Notes: a model not told the origin generated them from the letters alone. A DNA stretch of 50,859 nt from Massilia sp. Root335 (GCF_001425685.1 NZ_LMCY01000007.1:83818-134676); one strand, 5' to 3'; positions 25,490-34,675 are shown, counted from the first letter of the stretch. Made by a program: numbers and translations.

Positions 25490-26995
25490 TCAACGGCCGT
25501 CGCGGTCCAGATCGCCCGGCATCGCACGCTCCACGCGGTCCCACGCGGCGCGGCTGGCCGACTTGGCCTGCTCCCACGACAGGCGCGACTGGCCCTTCAC
25601 GCGATCCCACTCGTCGGCCATGTGCGGCTCGGCCAGGTCGTAGTTCGGGAAGCGGCGCGCGTTGTTGTAGCCCAGCGCGTAGGCCGGCGAATAGTCGTCG
25701 TACGTGTAGCCCTGGGTGTAGTACGGCTGGGTTTGGTAGTTGGTGCGCCAGTAGGCATCTTCCGCCGTCGGATTGACGAGGTGGCCGGCACCCTTGCCCA
25801 CCATGCCGCCGGCGATGCCGCCGATGGCCGCGCCGGCCGCCATGCCCACCGGGCCGCCTACTGCGCCCAGCGCGGCACCGGCCGCGGCACCGCCGCCCGC
25901 GCCGACGCCGCCGGCCAGGTTGTGCTCATGCAGCTGGTCGCCCGGTTTCGGGTTCGCGACCTCGCCCGCGCCCTTGCCTGCCATGCCGCCCGCGATACCG
26001 CCGATGGCAGCGCCCGCGACGGCGCCGATCGGACCCGCCGGGCTGCCGATGGCCGCACCGGCCAGTGCGCCCGCACCGGCGCCGGTGCCCTGCGCCAGGT
26101 TGTGTTCATGCAGGCGGTCTTCCGAGTGCGGATTGACCACTTCGCCCGCGCCGCGGCCCGCTGCGCCACCGGCCAGGCCGCCGATCGCGGCACCGGCCAG
26201 GGCACCGACCGGGCCGGCCACGGAACCCGCCGCCGCGCCCATTGCCGCGCCGGCGCCGGCACCCGTGCCCTTGGCCAGGTAGTGTTCGCCCAGGTCGTCC
26301 CCCGCTTTCGGATTGACGACTTCGCCCACGCCCTTGCCGGCCATGCCGCCGGCGATGCCGCCGATCGCGGCACCGGCCGCCATGCCGACCGGACCGCCGA
26401 CCGCGCCCAATGCGGCGCCGGTGGCCGCGCCCGCGGCGGCGCCGATGCCGGTGCCGATCACGTGCGAGCCGCCGTTATCGACGAAGGTCTGGTTCAGGTA
26501 GGCAACGTCCTCATCCGAGCGCGGCGTCACGCCCAGTACGATGCCGCCGTTGTTGATGCCTTCCTCGTAGTGCTTGACGCGCTCTTCCGGGATGCCGGCG
26601 CCGATCAGTGCACCGATCAGGCCGCCGGTGATGCCGCCCGCGCCCGCACCGGCCAGGGCCGCCGCCAGCGGACCGGCGACGACGAGGCCGGCGCCCGGGA
26701 TCACGAGCGAGGTGCCGATCGCGGCCACGCCGGCCAGCACGGCGCCGATGGTGCCGCCGATGCCGGCGCCGGCAGCGGCGCCCTCGGCGGCCTTGCTGCC
26801 CAGCTCAGTCTCGGTGTCGGTAAATTGGGTCTTGCGGGTGGTGTCCGACATCATCAGGTTGACGTCGTCCTTCGTATAGCCGCGGGTCGAAATCGCGTCA
26901 TAGGCACGCTCCGCGCTGGCGCGGTCGGGGAACAGCCCGGTGACCATGCGGTTTTGCTTGTTCTGCTCTGTCGTCGTCGTGTCGAAAATGGCCAT
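25490..26995 (-). CDS. Glycine-zipper stress-type protein with four tandem 62-aa repeats
   Basis: 501 aa. Residues 1-60 resemble the general stress protein 17M domain (MVTGLFPDRASAERAYDAI...GYTKDDVNLMMSD). Residues 70-135 are a first glycine-zipper stretch, and 140-178 a linker. Residues 181-428 hold four 62-residue repeats (181-242, 243-304, 305-366, 367-428). Each repeat has an alanine/glycine-rich zipper hairpin with GAAIGGIAGGM- or GAAIGGLAGGA-like helices, then a charged NPKxGDxLHEHNLA linker (degenerate in the last). The rest (429-501) is Tyr-rich and then acidic/basic, ending DRDGR. Glycine zippers usually pack in membranes or envelopes. Function unknown. It is divergent from the YeaQ-type gene. 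Confidence 0.8.
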   Translation of the reverse strand: MAIFDTTTTEQNKQNRMVTGLFPDRASAERAYDAISTRGYTKDDVNLMMSDTTRKTQFTDTETELGSKAAEGAAAGAGIGGTIGAVLAGVAAIGTSLVIPGAGLVVAGPLAAALAGAGAGGITGGLIGALIGAGIPEERVKHYEEGINNGGIVLGVTPRSDEDVAYLNQTFVDNGGSHVIGTGIGAAAGAATGAALGAVGGPVGMAAGAAIGGIAGGMAGKGVGEVVNPKAGDDLGEHYLAKGTGAGAGAAMGAAAGSVAGPVGALAGAAIGGLAGGAAGRGAGEVVNPHSEDRLHEHNLAQGTGAGAGALAGAAIGSPAGPIGAVAGAAIGGIAGGMAGKGAGEVANPKPGDQLHEHNLAGGVGAGGGAAAGAALGAVGGPVGMAAGAAIGGIAGGMVGKGAGHLVNPTAEDAYWRTNYQTQPYYTQGYTYDDYSPAYALGYNNARRFPNYDLAEPHMADEWDRVKGQSRLSWEQAKSASRAAWDRVERAMPGDLDRDGR

Positions 26996-27270
26996 GATGA
27001 AATTCCTTTCAGTAATCGAATCGGTCCGGGATGTCGCGGTTCACTTGATGCAAAGTGGCTTAAACGATATGCCTGCCGAGCAGTGCGCTTCTGTTCGCTG
27101 ACGCACCCATTCCAGGACATTCCGCATCACAAGAGAACGCACTCGCGGTTTGCGCGTCTAACGTTCGGCAACGCACCGACCCCGGGGGGTGTGCATCACT
27201 AGACTTTGCACATGGCCTCGGCAGTTAATTGGCCTGGAGTATGTTTTTTCCAACTTGAGGAGGACTCAAC
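26996..27270. other. Divergent intergenic region between two stress-type genes
   Basis: 275 bp between the glycine-zipper gene (leftward) and the YeaQ-like gene (rightward). It includes ribosome sites for both, AAAGGA on the left and GAGGAGGA on the right. No clear operator is seen. A shared promoter region would allow both to be induced together, but this is only inference. Confidence 0.35.
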
Positions 27271-27540
27271 ATGTTATTCATTATCTGGATCGTTGTCGGT
27301 GGTGTGCTCGGCTGGCTCGCCAGCATGGTCATGAAGACGGATGCTGAGCAAGGCATGATTCTCAATATCGTGGTTGGCATCGTGGGAGCCTTCCTGGGTG
27401 GCTGGCTGCTGTCCCCGCTGTTCGGCAGTGGCACCATCAACTCCGATGACTTCAGTGTGTCGTCGCTGCTCGTGTCGTTCCTGGGCGCCGTCATCCTGCT
27501 CGCAATCGTGAATCTGCTGCGTCGCGGCCGCGTCCGCTAA
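27271..27540 (+). CDS. GlsB/YeaQ/YmgE family stress-response membrane protein
   Basis: 89 aa, three membrane helices: FIIWIVVGGVLGWLASMVM, GMILNIVVGIVGAFLGGWLL, and SLLVSFLGAVILLAIVNLL. The glycine-rich pattern and length match the transglycosylase-associated/YeaQ family, which is induced by envelope or general stress; the biochemical role is unknown. A strong ribosome site (GAGGAGG) precedes it and a good terminator follows, so it is a single-gene unit. Confidence 0.92.
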   Translation: MLFIIWIVVGGVLGWLASMVMKTDAEQGMILNIVVGIVGAFLGGWLLSPLFGSGTINSDDFSVSSLLVSFLGAVILLAIVNLLRRGRVR

Positions 27541-27562
27541 AACAGGTGCAAGCCCCACTTTG

Positions 27563-27593
27563 AAAACCAACGTCGCATGGCGTTGGTTTTTTT
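27563..27593 (+). terminator. Intrinsic terminator of the YeaQ-like gene
   Basis: AAAACCAACG-TCGCATGG-CGTTGGTTTTTTT: 8-bp stem followed by a T run, 22 bp after the stop codon. The ATG in its loop is the first in-frame Met of the downstream gene and is rejected as a start for this reason. Confidence 0.9.
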
Positions 27594-27612
27594 ACGTCCG
27601 GAATCCGAGCTC

Positions 27613-28890
27613 ATGCGCATCAAACGTTCCATCGTCGTCCTCATCACTTGCATCGCCACGCTCGTGGCGGGCTTGCTCGTGCTGAACTTTTCGCCCGGCG
27701 AAAAGAAGATCGACACGCAGTTGACCCGGCAATACGACACGAACGACCCGCAGTTCCGGCGTTCGCTCGGCGTGCTGCTGGGCCCGCCCATCATCGAGGG
27801 CAACAAGGTCGAAGCGCTGCTCAACGGCGACCAGATCTTTCCCGCCATGCTGGACGCGATCCGCTCGGCGCAGAAATCGATCAGCTTCGAAACCTATATC
27901 TATTGGGAAGGCACGATCGGGCGCGAGTTCACGGAAGCGCTGTCGGAACGGGCGCGCGCCGGCGTCAAGGTGCACGTGCTGCTCGACTGGATCGGCAGCA
28001 TGAAGATCGGCGAGGCCGCGCTCGACGAGATGCGCCGCGCCGGCGTGGAAGTGCACCGCTATCACAAGCCCGTGTGGTGGAAGCTGGCGCGCCTGAACAA
28101 CCGCACGCACCGCAAGCTCCTGATCGTCGACGGCAAGACCGGCTTCACGGGCGGCGTCGGCATCGCCGACAAATGGCGCGGCCACGCCCAGGACCCCGAC
28201 CACTGGCGCGACTCCCACTTCCGCGTCGAAGGTCCCGTCGTCGGGCAGATGCAGGCCGTGTTCAACGACAACTGGACGAAGGCGACCGGCGCCGTGCTGG
28301 ACGGCCCGGACTATTTTCCGGCGCTCGTCGCGCAAGGCGACATGCCCGCGCAGATGTTCTCCAGCTCGCCCACGGGCGGCAGCGAGAGCATGCACCTGAT
28401 GTACCTGCTCGCGATCACGGCCGCGCGCCACACGATCCACCTGTCGAATTCCTACTTCGTGCCGGACGAGCTGGCCCTCAAGGCGCTCATCGCGGCGGCG
28501 AAACGCGGCGTCGACGTGCGCATCATCACGCCCGGGCCGGTCATCGATTCCGACATCGTGCGCGCCGCGTCGCGCGAGCGCTGGGGCGAACTGCTGGCGG
28601 CCGGCGTCAAGATGGCCGAATACCAGCCGACGATGTACCACGTGAAGGCGCTGGTCGTGGATTCGCTCCTCGTCTCGGTCGGCTCCACCAACTTCGACAA
28701 CCGCTCGTTCATCCTCAACGACGAGGCGAACCTGAACGTGCTCGACGCCGGCTTCGCGAAACAGCAGGAGGCGGTCTTCGAAGACGACTGGAAGCATGCG
28801 CGCCAGGTCAGCCTGCAGGCCTGGCAGAACCGGCCCTTCTCGGAAAAGATCGGCGGCATGCTGGCGGACCTGATCGGGGCGCAACTATGA
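27613..28890 (+). CDS. Phospholipase D-family protein, cardiolipin synthase-like
   Basis: 425 aa with one N-terminal membrane helix (IVVLITCIATLVAGLLVL) and two PLD catalytic motifs: HRKLLIVDGKTGFTGG in the first half and HVKALVVDSLLVSVGSTNFD in the second. These join two phosphatidylglycerols, or PG and another head group, by phosphatidyl transfer. The size and single helix fit ClsB/ClsC-type enzymes better than ClsA. The start MRIKRSIV is used because the earlier Met lies in the upstream terminator. The stop codon overlaps the start of the S46 peptidase gene (ATGA). Confidence 0.9.
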   Translation: MRIKRSIVVLITCIATLVAGLLVLNFSPGEKKIDTQLTRQYDTNDPQFRRSLGVLLGPPIIEGNKVEALLNGDQIFPAMLDAIRSAQKSISFETYIYWEGTIGREFTEALSERARAGVKVHVLLDWIGSMKIGEAALDEMRRAGVEVHRYHKPVWWKLARLNNRTHRKLLIVDGKTGFTGGVGIADKWRGHAQDPDHWRDSHFRVEGPVVGQMQAVFNDNWTKATGAVLDGPDYFPALVAQGDMPAQMFSSSPTGGSESMHLMYLLAITAARHTIHLSNSYFVPDELALKALIAAAKRGVDVRIITPGPVIDSDIVRAASRERWGELLAAGVKMAEYQPTMYHVKALVVDSLLVSVGSTNFDNRSFILNDEANLNVLDAGFAKQQEAVFEDDWKHARQVSLQAWQNRPFSEKIGGMLADLIGAQL

Positions 28891-31058
28891 ACCGGGCCAT
28901 GCCTAAATCCTTCCTCCCGCTCGCCCTCCTCGCCGCCTGCGCCGCGCACGCCGACGAAGGCATGTGGATGCCGCAGCAGTTGCCGCAAGTCGCGCGGCAA
29001 CTCAAGGCGGACGGCCTCGAACTCGATCCGGCGACCCTCACCCGCCTGACCGGCTTCCCGATGGGCGCCATCGTCAGCCTGGGCGGCTGCTCGGCCTCGT
29101 TCGTGTCGCCGCAGGGCCTCGTGATCACGAACCATCACTGCGTGTACAACAGCGTGGCCGTCAACTCGACGCCGCAGCGCGACCTCCTCGCCGACGGATT
29201 TCTCGCGCGGACGATGGCCGATGAACTGCCGGCCGCGCCGGGCAGCCGCGTGTTCGTCACCGAGGACGTCGCCGACGTCAGCCGGCGCGTGATTACGCCG
29301 GACGTCGCCAGGCTGGCGGGCAAGGCGCGCCTGGACGCGATGGAGACGAACCAGAAGTCCCTCGTCGCCGAATGCGAGCAGGACGCCGGCTACCGCTGCA
29401 CGGTGGCGAGCTTCTACGGCGGCCTCGCGTTCTACCGCATCAAGCAGCTCGAGATCCGCGACGTGCGCCTCGTGCACGCGCCACCAAGCGGCATCGGCAA
29501 GTTCGGCGGCGACACCGACAACTGGATGTGGCCGCGCCACACGGGCGACTACGGCTTTTATCGCGCCTACGTCGGCCGCGACGGCAAGGCCGCGGACTAC
29601 GCCAGGGACAACGTCCCGTACCGTCCCAGGCTGTGGCTGAAGATCGCGCCAGGCGGCGTGCGCGAGGGCGATTTCGTCATGGCCCTCGGCTACCCGGGCC
29701 GCACGAACCGGCACCGCCTGCCGTCCGAAGTGGCGTTCACGTTCGACTGGAACTATCCGGCCTATGTGAAGGCGGCGGGCGAGACGCTGGCCGTCATCGA
29801 ACGCGAGACGAAGAACGATCCGGCCGCGCACCTCAGGTACGCGGGCCAGATCGCCAGCGTCAACAACTACTACAAGAACCGCAAGGGCATGCTCGCCAGC
29901 TACCAGGGCAGCGACATCCTCGCGCGCAAGACGGCCGAGCACAATGCATTGAAGGCCTGGGTGGATGCGAACCCGCGGCGCAAGGCGGAATTCGGCGCCG
30001 CCATCGAGGCGGCCGAACGGCTGATCGCCCGGCGCGACGCGCAGACCCGGCGCGAATTCTTCCTCGGCTATTCGATGCCGCGCTTCCTGAACGCGGCGCG
30101 CACCCTGTACCGGCTCGCCAACGAGCGCGCGAAGCCGGACGCGCTGCGCAAATCCGGCTACCAGGAACGCGACCTGGCGCGCCTGGCGTCCGTCATCGGC
30201 GGCCAGGACCGCACGTACGACGACAAGGTCGACAAGGCCCTCGTGCTGAACTTCCTGAAGCAGTACGACGCGCAGCCGCTCGACCAGCACGACGCCGCGT
30301 TCGACAGTGCCCTCGGCATCAAGCCGGGCATGGGGGAGACCGATCTGAAAGCACTGCTCGACCGCATCTACGCCGGCTCGCATCTGCAGGACAAGGACGT
30401 GCGCACGGCGTGGCTGACGAAGACCCCGCAGGACTTCAAGGCCAGCAACGACAGCTTCATCAAGGCCGCCGTCGCGATGTACGACGCCGACATGCGGCGC
30501 GAGGCGGAGGAAGACGAACTGGCCGGGGACATCCAGCAGGCCTACGCCGGCTACATGAAGGCCAAGATCGCCTACATGAACGGCCGCGGCCAGGCCGTCT
30601 ACCCGGACGCCAACTCAACGCTGCGCGTCACCTTCGGCAACGTCAGGGGCCGCGACTACGGCGCCGACGGCACCGGGTCCTGGACCGCGTTCACGACCGT
30701 GAAGGGCGTCGTCGCCAAGCACACGGGCGCGGGCGAATTCAACGCGCCCGAGCGCCAGCTGGCCGCGATCCGCGCGCGGGACTTCGGCCGCTGGGCCGAT
30801 CCGGTACTCAAGACCGTGCCGGTCGACTTCCTCGCCACGCTGGACATCACGGGCGGCAACTCGGGTTCGGCGGCGCTGAACGCCCGCGGGGAACTGGTCG
30901 GCCTCGCGTTCGACGGCACGCTCGATTCCATCATCTCCGACTGGGATTTCAATCCGCGCGCCACGCGCGACATCCAGGTCGACATCCGCTACATCCTGTG
31001 GAACATGGAGAAGGTGGACCATGCCGACAACCTGCTCAAGGAGATGAACGTCAAGTAA
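28887..31058 (+). CDS. S46 family dipeptidyl-peptidase (DPP7-type)
   Basis: 723-aa periplasmic serine peptidase that removes dipeptides from the N-termini of oligopeptides. A short signal peptide (LPLALLAACAAHA) is followed by ADEGMWMPQQLP. The chymotrypsin-like triad is visible: His84 in TNHHCVYN, the Asp of the GGDTDNWMWPRHTGDY region, and Ser659 in ITGGNSGSAAL. The residue that sets P1 preference is Gly677 (LAFDGT), as in DPP7 with hydrophobic preference, not Arg as in the acidic-specific DPP11. It overlaps the cardiolipin synthase-like gene by four bases, so its translation is probably coupled. Confidence 0.93.
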   Translation: MNRAMPKSFLPLALLAACAAHADEGMWMPQQLPQVARQLKADGLELDPATLTRLTGFPMGAIVSLGGCSASFVSPQGLVITNHHCVYNSVAVNSTPQRDLLADGFLARTMADELPAAPGSRVFVTEDVADVSRRVITPDVARLAGKARLDAMETNQKSLVAECEQDAGYRCTVASFYGGLAFYRIKQLEIRDVRLVHAPPSGIGKFGGDTDNWMWPRHTGDYGFYRAYVGRDGKAADYARDNVPYRPRLWLKIAPGGVREGDFVMALGYPGRTNRHRLPSEVAFTFDWNYPAYVKAAGETLAVIERETKNDPAAHLRYAGQIASVNNYYKNRKGMLASYQGSDILARKTAEHNALKAWVDANPRRKAEFGAAIEAAERLIARRDAQTRREFFLGYSMPRFLNAARTLYRLANERAKPDALRKSGYQERDLARLASVIGGQDRTYDDKVDKALVLNFLKQYDAQPLDQHDAAFDSALGIKPGMGETDLKALLDRIYAGSHLQDKDVRTAWLTKTPQDFKASNDSFIKAAVAMYDADMRREAEEDELAGDIQQAYAGYMKAKIAYMNGRGQAVYPDANSTLRVTFGNVRGRDYGADGTGSWTAFTTVKGVVAKHTGAGEFNAPERQLAAIRARDFGRWADPVLKTVPVDFLATLDITGGNSGSAALNARGELVGLAFDGTLDSIISDWDFNPRATRDIQVDIRYILWNMEKVDHADNLLKEMNVK

Positions 31059-31184
31059 AAACCGTACGTTCATCCGCGCGCCATGCATTCCATGCCGCGC
31101 ACGGCGCAGTTCATTCCATTGCCGCTGCCGGCCGCCGCGCCGCCCGCTACACTGCCTCCATATCGACACATAAGGAGAACGGCA

Positions 31185-32294
31185 ATGAAGCGGATCTGGA
31201 TCTGGTGCTGGGCCCTGCTCGGCATCGCGTGCGCGCCCGTGCACGCGCAGGAAGACAAGGTTCAACAAGAACGGGCGCAGGCATGGACGCAAGCCCGGGC
31301 CATCGTGGCGGACCTCGATAAAATCGTCGCGCCGCACGGCGTGCAGGAGTCGTACAAGACGCGCATCGGCGGCATCGACCAGTGGCTCACCGTGCGCGGC
31401 CAGGAACGCGACAACCCGATGATCCTGTTCGTCCACGGCGGCCCGGCATCGCCCGTCACGCCGACGCTGTGGCAGTTCGAGCGCCCGCTCGAGGAATACT
31501 TCACCATCGCGAACTGGGACCAGCGCGGCGCCGGCAAGACCTACGGCGAGACCGCCCCGGACAAGGTCGCGGACACCATCCACATCGACCGCTACGTCGA
31601 CGACGCGATCGAGGTCGCGGAGCACCTGCGCCAGCGCTACGGCAAGAAGAAGCTGATCCTGATGGGCCACAGCTGGGGCACGATCGTCGGCATGAAGGCG
31701 GCGCTGAAGCGTCCCGATTTATTCTATGCCTACGTCGGCATCGGCCAGGTGATCAGCATGCGCGAGAACGAACGCATCAGCTTCGACTACGCGCTGGAGC
31801 AGGCCAAGGCCCACGACAACGCGGAAGCGCTGCACGATCTGCAGTCGATCGCGCCCTACCCCGGCAACCAGCCGATCACGCGCGAACGCATCATCATCGC
31901 GCGCAAGTGGCCCCAGTACTACGGCGGCTTGAGCGCATACCGCAGCGAGTCCGCCTATTATTTCGACGGCCCGCGCCTGTCGCCGGACTACGATGCGAAG
32001 CAGGCGAAGGACATCGACCAGGGCAGCCTCCTGACGCTGGGCCGCATCCTGCCGGAGTTCGTGCAGGTGGATTTCTCGAACGTGAAGACGTTCCCGATCC
32101 CCGTGGTGATGTTCATGGGCCGGCACGACTACACGACGCCGACGGCACCGACCGCGGCCTGGCTCGCGCAGGTGAAGGCACCCATCAAGCAGGCCGTGTG
32201 GTTCGAGCGCTCGGCGCACATGATCCCGTGGGAAGAACCGGGCAAGACGCTGGTCAGTTTATTGACCTATGTGAGGCCGTTGGCGCAGCAATAA
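31185..32294 (+). CDS. Alpha/beta hydrolase, proline iminopeptidase-like (S33)
   Basis: 369 aa with a signal peptide MKRIWIWCWALLGIACAPVHA, suggesting periplasmic location. The oxyanion-hole HGGPAS, WDQRGAGKT, and nucleophile Ser163 in LMGHSWGTIVG follow the proline-iminopeptidase layout; Asp in FMGRHDYTTP and His in ERSAHMIPWEEP complete the triad. Start chosen for the AAGGAGAACGG ribosome site. It follows the S46 peptidase by 126 nt and could take up its dipeptide products, though this is inferred. Confidence 0.88.
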   Translation: MKRIWIWCWALLGIACAPVHAQEDKVQQERAQAWTQARAIVADLDKIVAPHGVQESYKTRIGGIDQWLTVRGQERDNPMILFVHGGPASPVTPTLWQFERPLEEYFTIANWDQRGAGKTYGETAPDKVADTIHIDRYVDDAIEVAEHLRQRYGKKKLILMGHSWGTIVGMKAALKRPDLFYAYVGIGQVISMRENERISFDYALEQAKAHDNAEALHDLQSIAPYPGNQPITRERIIIARKWPQYYGGLSAYRSESAYYFDGPRLSPDYDAKQAKDIDQGSLLTLGRILPEFVQVDFSNVKTFPIPVVMFMGRHDYTTPTAPTAAWLAQVKAPIKQAVWFERSAHMIPWEEPGKTLVSLLTYVRPLAQQ

Positions 32295-32302
32295 CCGAAA
32301 GT

Positions 32303-32461
32303 GTAAAACGTCGCCCCCGCGCAGGCGGGGGCCCGATTTGCGAGCGCAGCCGATACGCGTACAAAACGTAAAACGTCGCCCCCGCGCAGGCGGGGGCCCA
32401 ATTTTGCGAGCGCAGCCGATACGCGTACAACCTGGGTCCCTGCCTTCGCAGGGACGACGTT
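32303..32461. repeat. Family B repeat, partly tandem, between hydrolase and permease
   Basis: A 65-bp unit (GTAAAACGTCGCCCCCGCGC, GGCGGGGGCCC, then GCGAGCGCAGCCGATACGCG) is repeated twice in a row, at 32303-32367 and 32368-32432, followed by an inverted hairpin GGGTCCCTGCCTTCGCAGGG ending at about 32461. So the usual paired-hairpin element has an extra left half. It occupies the convergent junction. Confidence 0.88.
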
Positions 32462-32481
32462 GTTATGCGTACGTGATCACT

Positions 32482-33969
32482 TCAATGCGTCAACTCCGCC
32501 TGCGCCGCATCCACCTTGTTCAAGCGGCTGTTGCGGATGCCGTAGCCGAAATAGGTGAGCACGGCCACCGTCATCCAGATGGTGAACACGGTATAGGTCG
32601 TGCTGGACAAGCCGCCCACGAGATACAGGCAGGCGAGGATCGACAACCCCGGCACCAGGTAGGGGCCGAACGGCACGCGAAAACCCTTGCGCCCTGTTTC
32701 GCCCTGCTTGCGGCGGATGACCGGCACCGCGACCGACACGACGATGAACGCGACCAGCGTGCCCATGCTCACCATGTCCCACAGGAAGGTGGAGTCGACG
32801 AGGCCCGCGACGATGCCCACGGCGACGCTGACGATCAGCGTGTTGGTCACCGGCGACTGCGTGCGCGGATTGACGGTGCGGAAGGCCTTCGGCACGAGGC
32901 CGTCCTTGGCGATGGCGTACAGGATGCGCGTCTGGCCGTAGATCGTCACCAGCGTCACGGAGAACACGGAGATGACCGCACCGGCCGACAGCACGAGCGC
33001 GGGCCACGCCTTGCCGGTCACGTTCTGCAGGATCACGGCGAGGCCCGCTTCCTGGCCCGCGAACATCGCGGCCGGCTGGGCGCCGAGGGCGGCGATCGCC
33101 ACCAGCATGTAGAACACCGTGACGATGCAGAGGGCGGCCAGGATGCCGATCGGGACGTCGCGCGTCGGGTCCTTGACCTCTTCGCCGGCCGTGGCGATGG
33201 TGTCCAGGCCGATGAACGAAAAGAACACGGTGCCCGCCGCCGCCGTCACGCCGGCCAGGCCGCCGATGCCCTTGCCGGTTGCGGGCCAGACGAACGGGTG
33301 GAAGTTGTGGATGTCGAAGCCGGACAGCGCGATCGCGGAAAAGAACACGAGGATCGCCAGCTTGATGAGCACCATGATGGCGTTCGTCGTCGCCGATTCC
33401 TTGGTGCCGCGGATCAGCAGCACGCAGCACAGCACCACCAGCAGGATCGGCGGCAGGTTGATCTGGCCGGCGTGGAATTCGACGCCGCCGGTCTTGCCGG
33501 CGACGATCATGGGCGAGCGCAGCGCATCGGGAATCTGCCAGCCGAGCGCGTTCTGCAGGAAGTTATTCAGGTAATCGGACCAGCCGATGGCCGTCGCGCT
33601 GGCCGCGAGGCCGTACTCCAGCAGCAGGCAGGCCGCGACGATGAAGGCGGCGAACTCGCCCACGGTGGCGTAGGCGAAGGAATACGAGGACCCGGCGGCC
33701 GGCACCCGGTTGGCCAGCTCGGCATAGCACAGCGCCGTGAGGCCCGCGGTGACGGCGGCCATCAGGAACGACAGCACGACGGCCGGACCGGCCTTCGGCA
33801 CGGCTTCCACCATCGTGAAGAAGATGCCGGTGCCGATCGTGGCGCCGACGCCGATCATGGTCAGGGGAAAGAGGCCCAGCGAGCGGCCCAGGGCGTGGGC
33901 GGAGCCGTCATCCGATTTGTGCTCGGATGTCTTGGTGCGGATGAGCTTTTGGCCCAGGGTCTGGTTCAC
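32482..33969 (-). CDS. APC-family amino acid permease
   Basis: 495-aa inner-membrane transporter of the amino acid-polyamine-cation superfamily, with about 12 helices. The first helix has IGVGATIGTGIFF, the unwound Gly motif that binds the substrate alpha-carboxylate. The pattern resembles cationic amino-acid transporters (YfnA/CAT-like), e.g. VFFSFIGLDTIATAGEEVKDP. Starts with GTG and has GAGGA upstream. No dedicated pathway gene is adjacent, though the arginine catabolic cluster lies 4.5 kb away. Substrate is only inferred. Confidence 0.9.
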   Translation of the reverse strand: MNQTLGQKLIRTKTSEHKSDDGSAHALGRSLGLFPLTMIGVGATIGTGIFFTMVEAVPKAGPAVVLSFLMAAVTAGLTALCYAELANRVPAAGSSYSFAYATVGEFAAFIVAACLLLEYGLAASATAIGWSDYLNNFLQNALGWQIPDALRSPMIVAGKTGGVEFHAGQINLPPILLVVLCCVLLIRGTKESATTNAIMVLIKLAILVFFSAIALSGFDIHNFHPFVWPATGKGIGGLAGVTAAAGTVFFSFIGLDTIATAGEEVKDPTRDVPIGILAALCIVTVFYMLVAIAALGAQPAAMFAGQEAGLAVILQNVTGKAWPALVLSAGAVISVFSVTLVTIYGQTRILYAIAKDGLVPKAFRTVNPRTQSPVTNTLIVSVAVGIVAGLVDSTFLWDMVSMGTLVAFIVVSVAVPVIRRKQGETGRKGFRVPFGPYLVPGLSILACLYLVGGLSSTTYTVFTIWMTVAVLTYFGYGIRNSRLNKVDAAQAELTH

Positions 33970-34098
33970 GACGTGTCCTCTTGGCGCGGGTGGCGCTGAT
34001 TATATGTGTTATGTGGATGCGATATAAGCACCCAAAGTCCGCGATTATAGGGCCAGTTTCCGGGGCTGCTTTCAGTGCCGCAAAAAAATACTTCACTT

Positions 34099-34123
34099 AA
34101 ATATGCATTTTTTATGCATATTT
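34099..34123. promoter_or_regulatory. NsrR operator upstream of nsrR
   Basis: A perfect palindrome: AAATATGCAT, TTTTT, ATGCATATTT. It closely follows the NsrR consensus ATGCATTT-N-AAATGCAT arrangement. It ends 3 bp before a TAGAAT -10-like box (34127-34132), so bound repressor would block the nsrR promoter. Confidence 0.85.
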
Positions 34124-34177
34124 AGGTAGAATACGTCCGTGCAGGTAGAATACGCCGGTACCCACTGAGCTTACCCG

Positions 34178-34675
34178 ATGCGACTCACTCGATTCTCCGA
34201 TATTGGCCTGCGTGTCCTGATCTATCTGGAACGGGCGGGAGAACGTACGCAGCCGGTGACGGTGGCCGAGATCGGCAGGCAGTTCGACATCCCGCTGAAC
34301 CACCTCGTGAAAGTGGTCGGGCAGTTGGCGAAGCTGGGCTGGGTGCAGGCGACGCGCGGACGCAACGGTGGCCTGCGCCTCGCGGCCGATCCGGCAACGC
34401 TCACGATCGGCCAGGTGCTGCGCAAGCTGGAAGGCGAGGACGACGAGCTGGTCGACTGCGAAGGCACGGACTGCGCGCTGAAGCTGGATTGCCAGCTGCG
34501 CGGCATGCTGCGCACCGGCATGAAGGCCTTCTACGACGCGATGGACCGTTTTACCTTGGCCCACGCCACGGCCGGCAATACCGGCGAGCAAGTCATGCGC
34601 ATGCACCGGATGTTCTGGGATGGCGCGGCAGCAAGAAGCAGGCTGCCGGCCACGGAGCCGGTGAGTGAGGATTAA
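34178..34675 (+). CDS. nsrR: Nitric-oxide-sensing repressor NsrR (Rrf2 family)
   Basis: 165-aa Rrf2-type winged-helix repressor. The N-terminal DNA-binding domain reads MRLTRFSDIGLRVLIYLE and, with RGRNGGLRLA, the wing. Three cysteines for a NO-sensitive iron-sulfur cluster are Cys94, Cys99 and Cys105 (LVDCEGTDCALKLDC). The palindrome at 34099-34123 precedes it and a second precedes hmp, immediately downstream, so it probably represses itself and hmp. The C-terminus is about 15-20 residues longer than in most NsrR proteins. Followed by a terminator. Confidence 0.94.
   Translation: MRLTRFSDIGLRVLIYLERAGERTQPVTVAEIGRQFDIPLNHLVKVVGQLAKLGWVQATRGRNGGLRLAADPATLTIGQVLRKLEGEDDELVDCEGTDCALKLDCQLRGMLRTGMKAFYDAMDRFTLAHATAGNTGEQVMRMHRMFWDGAAARSRLPATEPVSED

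Noticed and set aside
27577..27612. Upstream Met (MALVFLRPESEL) as the start of the cardiolipin synthase-like gene
   Set aside because: Its ATG is in the loop of the terminator of the preceding gene; the next Met begins the expected membrane anchor.
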